From CAJCJE01 sp963818685 (lineage in GTDB: Bacteria > Actinomycetota > Actinomycetes > Mycobacteriales > Pseudonocardiaceae), in assembly GCA_963818685.1 (NCBI GenBank), contig CAWFTJ010000007.1, forward strand, positions 372,001 to 436,000: DNA of 64,000 nucleotides. Reading direction: 5' to 3'. A model generated the notes under the pieces. It ran no database searches and was not told the origin of the DNA. It saw only the letters and a list, made by a program, of their open reading frames with translations. Below are positions 15,276-22,437 of this stretch, in pieces. How positions within the stretch are numbered: position 1 is the first letter of the stretch; every line of letters begins with the position of its first letter. The translations under genes were made by a program, and so were the position numbers.

Positions 15276-15932
15276 ATGGATGGTTACGCGGCGATCGTTT
15301 TCGACCTCGACGGCACCGTCGCGGACACGCCCGAGTTGATCACCGACATCATGGCCGACGTCCTCACCGAGCTAGGCGTGGCAGCCGACCGGGCCGTGAT
15401 CCGCGCCACCATCGGCACGCCGCTGGTGGCCAGCTTCACCACGCTGATCGGCGAGGACGATCCGCGCGTCGCCGAGGCGACCGTGGCCTATCGCGGCCGG
15501 TTCGACCTCCGCGCCAAGGAACGCGGCACCGAGCTGCTGTTCCCCGGCGTCGTCGACGGTCTGACCCGGTTGCGCGCGGCCGGCGTGCGGCTCTCGATCG
15601 GCACGTCCAAGTCGAACGCCGCGGCCAGCCTGGTGCTGGACGTGTGCGGGATCGCGGACTTCTTTGCAACCGTGGTCGGCTTCGACAACGTGGCCAACGG
15701 CAAACCCGCGCCGGACACCGCGTTGCTCGCCGCCGAGCGGCTCGGCGTCGACGCCGCGCGGTGTCTCGTGGTCGGCGATGCCATCGGCGACATGCGGATG
15801 GGTGTCACGGCCGGCATGCATGCGCTCGGCGTCTCCTATGGCGTGGCCACCGAGTCGGACCTGCTCGCGGCCGGTGCGGACCGTGTCGTCGGCAGCTTTT
15901 CCGATGTCGTCGACTACGTGCTGGCCGCGTGA
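15276..15932 (+). CDS. HAD-superfamily phosphatase (phosphoglycolate-phosphatase-like)
   Basis: 218 residues from the ATG at 15276. HAD motif I is IVFDLDGTVADTP (both aspartates), motif II SIGTSKSN, motif III Lys in NGKPAPDT and motif IV VVGDAIGDMRMG. The cap lies between motifs I and II (C1 type). It probably dephosphorylates a small metabolite such as phosphoglycolate or a sugar phosphate. It is divergent from the fusion gene by 79 bases and convergent with the FhuF-like gene. Confidence 0.9.
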   Translation: MDGYAAIVFDLDGTVADTPELITDIMADVLTELGVAADRAVIRATIGTPLVASFTTLIGEDDPRVAEATVAYRGRFDLRAKERGTELLFPGVVDGLTRLRAAGVRLSIGTSKSNAAASLVLDVCGIADFFATVVGFDNVANGKPAPDTALLAAERLGVDAARCLVVGDAIGDMRMGVTAGMHALGVSYGVATESDLLAAGADRVVGSFSDVVDYVLAA

Positions 15933-15947
15933 CGGCGGTCACCTCGA

Positions 15948-16661
15948 TCAGCGGGCGAGCACGCAGTCGCCGCACACCGCGTCGCGATTCGGCGTCGGCG
16001 CGGCCAGGTAGATCAGGCAACAACTGCGCCGACGGAACCCGCCCTGCGGCCTCGTCTCGCGCAGGCTCGTCTCGCGCAGCAGGGGAGTGGCCAGCAGTTC
16101 CTCGGCGAGCGCGGTCGCGCGGGTGGCGAGTTCGGGTCGCGCGTCCGCGATCATGCTCCTCGCACCGTTGATCGCGGACGCCACATTGCCCGACAACACC
16201 TTCTCCGACACCGCGAACGCGCGAGTCAACGTCCACAACGGACCATTGACCAGCTCGTCCGGCGACCCGCCGAAACGCGAGTGCACGGAAAGCGGAAAAG
16301 TACCGCCGAGTTCCGGCTGCCACCACACCTCGCCCAGCTCCAACGCGGGAAACTCGCCGGACAACGCGGCAACGCCGAGAACCGGCGACACCAACCGTGC
16401 GACCAGGCCGAGATGGGTGACCGAGGCGGCGACGCGGCGAGCTGGCCGGCCACCGCCCGTCGCGAGGTACGCCTGGATCGCGTCGACCCGCTCGGCCAGC
16501 AGCCGCGGTTCGTCGACGAGTTCGCGGAACGGGCGCCACGGCGGCGTCGGCACCGCGTCGGCGGGATGTTCGTCGGCGGCGAAGAACGGACCCCAGCTCG
16601 TCACCTCGGCCAACACGGACGTCACCGTACCGCGCGCGAGGTCCGGTGAGGCGGCACGCAT
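15948..16661 (-). CDS. FhuF-like [2Fe-2S] ferric-siderophore reductase
   Basis: 237 residues. The C-terminus carries the FhuF cysteine cluster RRSCCLIYLAAPTPN...VCGDCVLAR (C-C-x10-12-C-x2-C), which binds a [2Fe-2S] centre. The N-terminal half matches the IucA/FhuF-type ferric reductase region. It is expected to release iron from siderophores in the cytosol. No siderophore transporter is adjacent, so the partner system lies elsewhere. An ATG at 16661 leaves only 23 bases to the divergent membrane-protein gene. Confidence 0.88.
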   Translation of the reverse strand: MRAASPDLARGTVTSVLAEVTSWGPFFAADEHPADAVPTPPWRPFRELVDEPRLLAERVDAIQAYLATGGGRPARRVAASVTHLGLVARLVSPVLGVAALSGEFPALELGEVWWQPELGGTFPLSVHSRFGGSPDELVNGPLWTLTRAFAVSEKVLSGNVASAINGARSMIADARPELATRATALAEELLATPLLRETSLRETRPQGGFRRRSCCLIYLAAPTPNRDAVCGDCVLAR

Positions 16662-16684
16662 GAAGAGGCGGTAAGCATGAACGT

Positions 16685-17062
16685 ATGGCTACCTCGGACT
16701 CCCGCGGCCTCGCGACGTTGCTCGCGACCGGCCGGCTCGCCATCGGCATCGCCGCCACCGCCTTCCCCGAGCTCGGCGCCCGCTCGTGGCTGGGCGAGCA
16801 TGGGCGCGGACCGGCCGGTCGGGTGCTCGGCAGGGCGCTCGGCGCGCGCGACCTCGCGCTGGCCATCGGCGCGCTGTCCACGCGCGAGGACGACGTGCAG
16901 TTCCGTCGCTGGGTGCGGCTCGGCGCGTTCGCGGACGCGGCCGACGCGCTCACGACGGTGCTGAACTGGCGATCACTGCCCAAGGCCAGCCGGATCGGCG
17001 TGGTCACGGTCGCGGCCGGCGCGGCCGCGTTGGGTGCGGTGCTTGGTCAGGCGGCGCGGTAA
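16685..17062 (+). CDS. small membrane protein (DUF4267-like)
   Basis: 125 residues. Hydrophobic segments lie near residues 10-30, 48-66 and 100-122 (IGVVTVAAGAAALGAVLGQA). The LGRALGARDLALAIGAL stretch is typical of small actinobacterial membrane proteins of the DUF4267 type. Function unknown. Start chosen at the ATG at 16685; an ATG eight bases earlier is in another frame. No conserved neighbour suggests a role. Confidence 0.8.
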   Translation: MATSDSRGLATLLATGRLAIGIAATAFPELGARSWLGEHGRGPAGRVLGRALGARDLALAIGALSTREDDVQFRRWVRLGAFADAADALTTVLNWRSLPKASRIGVVTVAAGAAALGAVLGQAAR

Positions 17063-17098
17063 CGCGGGCCGGCCGGCGCGGCTTCCGTTGCGCCGGCG

Positions 17099-17884
17099 TC
17101 AGCCGAGTTGGGCGGCCAGGAAGTCCTCCCAGCCGCGTCGCCCGGTCGCGTGGTCGGGCGCGACGTTGCCGCCCGCGCGGAACGCCTTCGCGGCCTTGCC
17201 GGGCAGCCGGATCGGCAGAATCGGCCTGCGCTGGCCGGTCCTGGCCAGATACCCGCGGACCAGTTCGGGCATGCCGTAGACCTTCGGCCCTGCGATGTCC
17301 TCGACGAGCCCGGCCGGTTCGCCCATCGCCAGCTCGACCATCCGCGCGGCCACGTCGTCCGCGTCCACCGGCTGCACAACGAACCCGGTGGGCACGGGCA
17401 GCACCGGCAGCTTGGTCATCGCGTGCAGCACGGTCAGCACCAGGGTGTGGAACTGGGTGGCGCGCAGCGTCGTCCACGGCACGCCCGAGTCGGCGATGAC
17501 CTGCTCGGTCGCGAGCTTCATCGCGAAGTAGCCGAACATGGCCCTGTCCAGCGCGCCGTTGACCGGGATTCGCTGCGCGCCGACCACCGAGATGTTCACG
17601 ATGTGCCGCACGTCGGCCTGCACCGCGGCCTTCACCAGCACCTGAGCCTTGTCCTCGTCGCCGCTCTGCGAGCCGGCGCAGTGCACGACCGTGTGCACAT
17701 CCGCCAACGCCGTCTCGACGCCATCCCCGGTGCTCAGATCGCCGCGCACGTACTCGACACCCTCGGCCGCCGGCTGCTCGTGCCGGCTGAGCACGCGCAC
17801 CGGCACGCCCTCGGCACGCAACCGGGCCAGCGTCAGGCTGCCCAGCGTGCCGGTACCGCCGGTGACCAGGGTCAACTCGCTCAT
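17099..17884 (-). CDS. NmrA-like NAD(P)-binding oxidoreductase
   Basis: 261 residues from the ATG at 17884, preceded by GAGGAGGACGTG. The N-terminal Rossmann motif is LVTGGTGTLGSLTLARLRAEG. There is no SDR YxxxK catalytic pair in the expected place, which fits atypical SDRs (NmrA/TMR/HSCARG type) acting as redox sensors or quinone/epimerase-like enzymes. It is divergent from the ABC-F gene and its leader. A second NmrA-type gene is at 57338-58195. Confidence 0.9.
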   Translation of the reverse strand: MSELTLVTGGTGTLGSLTLARLRAEGVPVRVLSRHEQPAAEGVEYVRGDLSTGDGVETALADVHTVVHCAGSQSGDEDKAQVLVKAAVQADVRHIVNISVVGAQRIPVNGALDRAMFGYFAMKLATEQVIADSGVPWTTLRATQFHTLVLTVLHAMTKLPVLPVPTGFVVQPVDADDVAARMVELAMGEPAGLVEDIAGPKVYGMPELVRGYLARTGQRRPILPIRLPGKAAKAFRAGGNVAPDHATGRRGWEDFLAAQLG

Positions 17885-17976
17885 CACGTCCTCCTCGCTC
17901 GTGCTGTCGCGGGTAGGACGCCGCAGCGGAGGAAAACGTGACGCGCGATCCGATCCACGGAGATAGAGTGGTCGGC

Positions 17977-18006
17977 ATGTTGGTCGAGGACGACGTCTCC
18001 GGGTGA
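17977..18006 (+). CDS. candidate 9-residue leader peptide of the ABC-F gene
   Basis: ATG TTG GTC GAG GAC GAC GTC TCC GGG TGA encodes MLVEDDVSG. A -10-like TAGAGT sits at 17964-17969, so the transcript would start almost at this ATG. Its stop codon lies in the first arm of a hairpin followed by six T residues. Such leader peptides sense ribosome-stalling drugs in ABC-F resistance genes; here translation is inferred, not shown. Confidence 0.55.
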   Translation: MLVEDDVSG

Positions 18007-18030
18007 GCACACCCGTGTGAGCCGTTTTTT
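18000..18030 (+). terminator. putative attenuator before the ABC-F gene
   Basis: CGGGTG-AGCA-CACCCG forms a 6-bp hairpin at 18000-18015; the run TTTTTT follows at 18025-18030. CGGC at 17973-17976 can also pair with GCCG at 18021-18024, directly before the T-run, enclosing the leader peptide. A T6 run is striking in this high-GC DNA. Two competing folds plus a leader peptide suggest ribosome-mediated attenuation. Confidence 0.55.
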
Positions 18031-18077
18031 CGTCCCTTGACCTTTCGGGCTGCCGTGCGCGCGCCCGCATCGCGGAT

Positions 18078-19706
18078 GTGAGTTCTCCCGTGTCCAAGAC
18101 CGCTGTCGTGGGTGCCAACCTGTCCTTTTCCTGGCCGGACGGCACTCCCGTGTTCGCCGACCTCACCTTCACCGTCGGCACCGGCCGCACCGGGCTGGTC
18201 GCGCCCAACGGCGCCGGCAAGTCCACCCTGCTCAAGCTGATCGCCGGTGAGTACGCGCCGAGCGGCGGCTCGGTGACCGTCGACGGGGTGCTCGGCTACC
18301 TGCCGCAGACCCTCCCGTTGACCGGCGAACCGACCGTCGCCGACGTGCTGGAGATCGCGCCCGTTGTGGCGGCGATTGCCGCCATCGAGTCCGGCGACAC
18401 CGACGAGGAGCACTTCGCCGTCGTCGGTTCCGACTGGGACATCGAGCAACGCGCCCGCGCCGAACTCGACCGGCTCGGCCTCGGCGACGTCGCGCTCGAC
18501 CGTCGGCTCGGCACGCTGTCCGGCGGCCAGGTCGTCTCCCTCGGCCTCGCAGCGCAACTGCTGAAACAACCCGACGTGCTGCTGCTCGACGAGCCAACCA
18601 ACAACCTCGACCGGGCCGCCCGCGACAAGCTGATCGCCGTGCTCGACGACTGGAAGGGCACGCTGCTGCTGGTCAGCCACGATCGAGCCCTGCTCGGCCG
18701 GATGGACCGGATCGCCGAACTCGACCGCGGCGAGATCTCCCTCTACGGCGGCAACTTCACCGAGTACGAGGCCGCGAAGCAGGCCGAGCGCGAGGTCGCC
18801 GAGAAGAACATCCGAGCCGCCGAGCAACAGGTCAAGCAGGAGAAGCGCGAGCTGCGGCAGGCACGGGAACGCGCGGCACGCAGGGCGAGCGCCGGCGCGC
18901 GCAACAACGCCAACCTCCCGCACATCGTGCAGGACGCGCTCAAACGCCGTGCCCAGGAATCCGCGGGCCGCGCCAACGATCTGCACAGCCAACGCCTGGA
19001 ATCGGCCAAGGCACGGCTGGACGAGGCCGGTCGCGCGCTGCGCGAGGACAAGGTGATGGCACTGTCCCTTCCGGACACCACGGTCCCTGCTGGCCGCACC
19101 GTCTGCCATGCCGAACACCTGTGCGTCCGCCTCGGCGAACGCACCCTGCTCAACGACGTCGACCTGAACATCCGAGGACCGGAACGGATCGCGTTGACCG
19201 GCGCGAACGGTGTCGGCAAGTCGACACTGCTGCGGCTGCTCGCCGGACTCGCCGAACCGGACGCCGGCACGATCACCCGCGCCAGGGGCCGCGTCGCCTA
19301 CCTGTCCCAGCGGCTCGACCTGCTGGACCCGGACGCGTCCACGCTGACCAACCTGCGCACCTTCGCGCCCGAGTTGGCCGAGGGCGACGCTCTCAACCTG
19401 CTGGCCCGCTTCCTGTTCCGCGGCCAGCGTGCGCACCTGCCGGTCGGCGTGCTCTCCGGCGGCGAGCGCCTGCGCGCCACCCTGGCCTGCGTCCTGCTCG
19501 CCGAGCCTGCGCCGCAACTGCTGCTGCTCGACGAGCCGACCAACAACCTCGACCTGGCCAGCGTCGAGCAGTTGACCGGCGCGCTCAACGCCTACCAGGG
19601 CGCCTTCGTGGTGGTCAGCCACGATGACCGCTTCCTCGCCGAGATCGGCGTCGCCCGCACCCTGACCATCGCGGACGGTCGACTCTCGGATCAACCGATC
19701 GGTTGA
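18078..19706 (+). CDS. ABC-F family ATPase (ribosome-protection type)
   Basis: 542 residues with no membrane segments. Two nucleotide-binding domains are present: Walker A LVAPNGAGKSTLLKLIAGEY and LTGANGVGKSTLLRLLAGL, signatures TLSGGQVVSLG and VLSGGERLRATL, and Walker B LLLLDEPTNNLD near the end. The linker (about residues 225-335) is rich in charged, coiled-coil-like sequence, as expected for the P-site tRNA interaction motif of ABC-F proteins. It probably protects ribosomes from antibiotics or rescues stalled ribosomes. Leader peptide and attenuator upstream indicate drug-responsive expression. The GTG at 18078 has a weak ribosome site; GTG 18090 is an alternative. Confidence 0.93.
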   Translation: MSSPVSKTAVVGANLSFSWPDGTPVFADLTFTVGTGRTGLVAPNGAGKSTLLKLIAGEYAPSGGSVTVDGVLGYLPQTLPLTGEPTVADVLEIAPVVAAIAAIESGDTDEEHFAVVGSDWDIEQRARAELDRLGLGDVALDRRLGTLSGGQVVSLGLAAQLLKQPDVLLLDEPTNNLDRAARDKLIAVLDDWKGTLLLVSHDRALLGRMDRIAELDRGEISLYGGNFTEYEAAKQAEREVAEKNIRAAEQQVKQEKRELRQARERAARRASAGARNNANLPHIVQDALKRRAQESAGRANDLHSQRLESAKARLDEAGRALREDKVMALSLPDTTVPAGRTVCHAEHLCVRLGERTLLNDVDLNIRGPERIALTGANGVGKSTLLRLLAGLAEPDAGTITRARGRVAYLSQRLDLLDPDASTLTNLRTFAPELAEGDALNLLARFLFRGQRAHLPVGVLSGGERLRATLACVLLAEPAPQLLLLDEPTNNLDLASVEQLTGALNAYQGAFVVVSHDDRFLAEIGVARTLTIADGRLSDQPIG

Positions 19707-19721
19707 TCCCGCGCATCAACC
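19688..19721 (+). terminator. palindromic hairpin at the end of the ABC-F gene
   Basis: A perfect 22-bp palindrome (19688-19709) overlaps the stop codon; its right arm GGTTGAT can also pair with ATCAACC at 19715-19721. The two hairpins exclude each other. Probable terminator of the ABC-F transcript. Confidence 0.5.
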
Positions 19722-19836
19722 CCTTGACCTGCCGAACTGGCTTGGCGGTCGATGTGGCGAAGGGGTGCCGACTGCGAATCTTTGGTCATCGGACGACAAC
19801 GGATCGCCCACCGGAAGTCCTGAAGGGGAACCAGAA

Positions 19837-20277
19837 ATGATGACCACCGAGAACCGCCCCTCCACCGCATCGACCGCCGCCATCAATGCCACGCACAGCC
19901 GGAAGTTCGACCAGGTCAAGGCGCTGGTCGGCACCTACCTCGGCGTCAGCGTCGCCACCATCGTCGCCGTGGTGCTGCTCCGCGACAACGCCGCCATGGT
20001 CAACGCCGCCGTCTGGATCCGTTCCACGATCGTGCTGGCCAGCGCCCTGCTGACCCTCTCGTTCGTGATCCGCGCCGCTCGCGGTTCACGCAGGGCGTTC
20101 CTCCGGCTGCGCATCGTCTCGGCGGTGATGGTGATCGCCATCGCGGCCATCATCGCGCTGCCCGGCACCTTCCCGACCTGGCTCAAGATCGAACAGGGCG
20201 CCTGTGGCCTGCTCCTGATCGGCGTGGTCGCCCTGGTCAACGGGAAGGCGCTGCGCTCGGCCTTCGCGGCCAAGTGA
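19837..20277 (+). CDS. small integral membrane protein upstream of a two-component system
   Basis: 146 residues from the first of two adjacent ATGs (AAGGGGAAC ribosome site). Four hydrophobic segments (LVGTYLGVSVATIVAVVLL, TIVLASALLTLSFVI, AVMVIAIAAIIALPG, GLLLIGVVALVNG). No family recognised. The 77-bp gap to the histidine kinase, on the same strand, suggests it may be co-transcribed and could be an accessory or target of that system. Basic residues flank the second segment. Confidence 0.85.
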   Translation: MMTTENRPSTASTAAINATHSRKFDQVKALVGTYLGVSVATIVAVVLLRDNAAMVNAAVWIRSTIVLASALLTLSFVIRAARGSRRAFLRLRIVSAVMVIAIAAIIALPGTFPTWLKIEQGACGLLLIGVVALVNGKALRSAFAAK

Positions 20278-20354
20278 GCCACTCCGTGACCGCGTTCGGC
20301 CTGGTCACCGCTAGATTGTCTGGTTGGGAACCGACGTCATCGGAGGGGGCGCAG

Positions 20355-21644
20355 ATGAGCGAGCCCATGCCGCGCACCTGGCTGGACGACGGCGCCAGCG
20401 GCCGCTGGTCACGACTGGCCAACAGCGTCCCGTACGCCCTGCTCCTGGTGCTCGTCGGTTTCACCCTCGTCTACAAGCAGACCGCGCCCGGCTCGGCCCT
20501 CATCGACGTCGCCCTGTGCCTGGCCGCCGCCCTGTGGGTCCTCGTGCTGTATACGGCGCGCCCGCAGTGGCGGGACAGGCCGGTCGTGATGTCCGTGTTC
20601 ATCGCCGGGTTCGTGCTGATCATGGGTGTGCTGATCGCCCGCGATCCGTGGTTCGGATTCCTCACCCCGGCCGGCTACTTCCTCTCCTTCCGCGTGCTGC
20701 GCTGGCCGTGGCTGCTGCTCGGCGTCGGGGCCGTCGCCATCCTCGCCGGCAGCGCGCAAGCCCGCGGCATCGACCTCGGCACCACGCTCGGCGCCCTGTC
20801 CTACGTCGCCGTGCTGTTGGTCAACATCGGCCCGATGTGCGGCCTCGCCTGGCTCGCCCAGCGCGGCGCGCGACGCAACGAGGAACGCAACCAGACCCTG
20901 GCCGCCCTGAGCGAAGCCAACCGCAAGCTCACCGCGTCGCTCGCCGAGAACGCGGTCCTGCACCGGCAACTGCTCGCTCAGGCCAGGGAGGCCGGCATCC
21001 TGGACGAGCGCCAGCGGATGGCCCGCGAGATCCACGACACCCTCGCCCAGGGCCTGACCGGCATCATCACCCAGCTCCAGGCGGCAGAACACGCTAGCGC
21101 CGACCCGGAGGCGTTGCACAGGCACATCGCCGCCGCGACCGGTCTGGCCAGGGAGAGCCTGACCGAGGCGCGCCGCTCGGTGCACGCGCTGCGCCCCGAA
21201 CCGCTGCGCACCGCCCGGTTGAGCGAGGCACTCGCCGACGTGGCCAACCGCTGGTCCGCGCTGCACGGCATCACCGCGCAGGTCACCACGACCGGCACCG
21301 TGCTGCCGCTCTCACCGGACGCCGAGGTCGCGCTGCTGCGCACCGCCCAGGAAGCCCTTGCCAACGTTGCCAAGCACGCGCGCGCCAGCAGGGTCGGTGT
21401 CACACTGTCCTTTTTGGAATATCAGGTCGCGCTGGACGTACGCGACGACGGTCAGGGCTTCGACCCCGCAGCGGATCGGCCCAGCACGGAGGATGAGACG
21501 CGGATGAGTGGGGGATTCGGCCTTGTCGCGATGCGGCAACGGATCGAGGGCCTGAGCGGCACGCTACAGGTGGAGTCCGAACCGGGGCTCGGCACGGCCA
21601 TCTCGGCCTGCGTCCCGGCCGTGCGGGCGGGGGCGAACGCATGA
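20355..21644 (+). CDS. sensor histidine kinase (NarL/DesK-type, HisKA_3)
   Basis: 429 residues from the ATG at 20355, preceded by GGAGGGGG. Five to six membrane helices occupy about residues 25-165. HisKA_3 has the phosphorylatable His in QRMAREIHDTLAQGL; the HATPase domain has the N-box AQEALANVAKHA and the G-box DVRDDGQGFDP. It autophosphorylates and passes phosphate to the downstream regulator, whose start overlaps the kinase stop (ATGA). The signal is unknown; short loops between helices suggest it senses the membrane itself or a membrane partner. Confidence 0.93.
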   Translation: MSEPMPRTWLDDGASGRWSRLANSVPYALLLVLVGFTLVYKQTAPGSALIDVALCLAAALWVLVLYTARPQWRDRPVVMSVFIAGFVLIMGVLIARDPWFGFLTPAGYFLSFRVLRWPWLLLGVGAVAILAGSAQARGIDLGTTLGALSYVAVLLVNIGPMCGLAWLAQRGARRNEERNQTLAALSEANRKLTASLAENAVLHRQLLAQAREAGILDERQRMAREIHDTLAQGLTGIITQLQAAEHASADPEALHRHIAAATGLARESLTEARRSVHALRPEPLRTARLSEALADVANRWSALHGITAQVTTTGTVLPLSPDAEVALLRTAQEALANVAKHARASRVGVTLSFLEYQVALDVRDDGQGFDPAADRPSTEDETRMSGGFGLVAMRQRIEGLSGTLQVESEPGLGTAISACVPAVRAGANA

Positions 21645-22276
21645 TCACCCTGCTGATCGTCGACGACCACCCGATCGTCCGGGACGGCCTGAGCGGCATG
21701 TTCGCCGCCGACCCGAACTTCGAGGTGCTCGGCGAGGCCACCGACGGCGCGGAAGCCATCCGCCTCGCCCAGACTCTCAAGCCGGACGTGATCCTGATGG
21801 ACCTCCGCATGCCCGGCATGGACGGCCTCGCCGCCATCAAGGAACTCGCCAGGTTGCGCGTGCCGGCCAAGGTACTCGTGCTCACCACCTTCGACACCGA
21901 CGACTACGTGCTCCCCGCCATCGAGGCAGGCGCGACCGGCTACCTGCTCAAGGACGCCCCCCGCGCCGAACTGCTCCGCGCCGTCCAGGCCGCGGCCGCC
22001 GGCCAGTCCGTGCTCTCGCCCGCCGTCGCCACCCGCCTTGTCACGCGCGTGCGCACCCCCGGGGAGGACCCGCTCAGCCAACGCGAGCTGGAAGTGCTCG
22101 AACTCGTCGCCGCCGGCACCACCAACCGCGAGTCCGCGGCCAAGCTGTTCATCAGCGAGGCCACCGTCAAGACCCACCTACTCAACATCTACAACAAGCT
22201 CGGCGTCAGCGACCGCGCCGCCGCCGTCGCCGAGGCGTTCAACCGCGGCCTGCTCAAGCCGAACCGCCCCAGCTGA
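21641..22276 (+). CDS. NarL/FixJ-family response regulator
   Basis: 211 residues. The receiver domain has Asp residues DDHP at 9-10, phospho-acceptor in LMDLRMPGMDG, and Lys in YLLKDAP. A LuxR-type helix-turn-helix is at the C-terminus (LSQRELEVLELVAAG, then ATVKTHLLNIYNKLGV). It is coupled to the kinase by a 4-base overlap. Just after the stop is a 13-bp CTGAAAATTTCAG palindrome (22274-22286), which may act as an operator or a weak terminator. Confidence 0.95.
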   Translation: MITLLIVDDHPIVRDGLSGMFAADPNFEVLGEATDGAEAIRLAQTLKPDVILMDLRMPGMDGLAAIKELARLRVPAKVLVLTTFDTDDYVLPAIEAGATGYLLKDAPRAELLRAVQAAAAGQSVLSPAVATRLVTRVRTPGEDPLSQRELEVLELVAAGTTNRESAAKLFISEATVKTHLLNIYNKLGVSDRAAAVAEAFNRGLLKPNRPS

Positions 22277-22437
22277 AAATTTCAGGAACCGAGCGCTGCG
22301 CCCGGTATCGCGATCGGGCCTGGCTACAAAAGTGAGCCATTAGGCTTAAACCCTGCCCACGACGCGCGCATTCTGACGTATCGTTGATATTCGCGCGCCA
22401 AAAAACGGCGAAAATCGGCGAGTTCGGGGGGTGCGCC

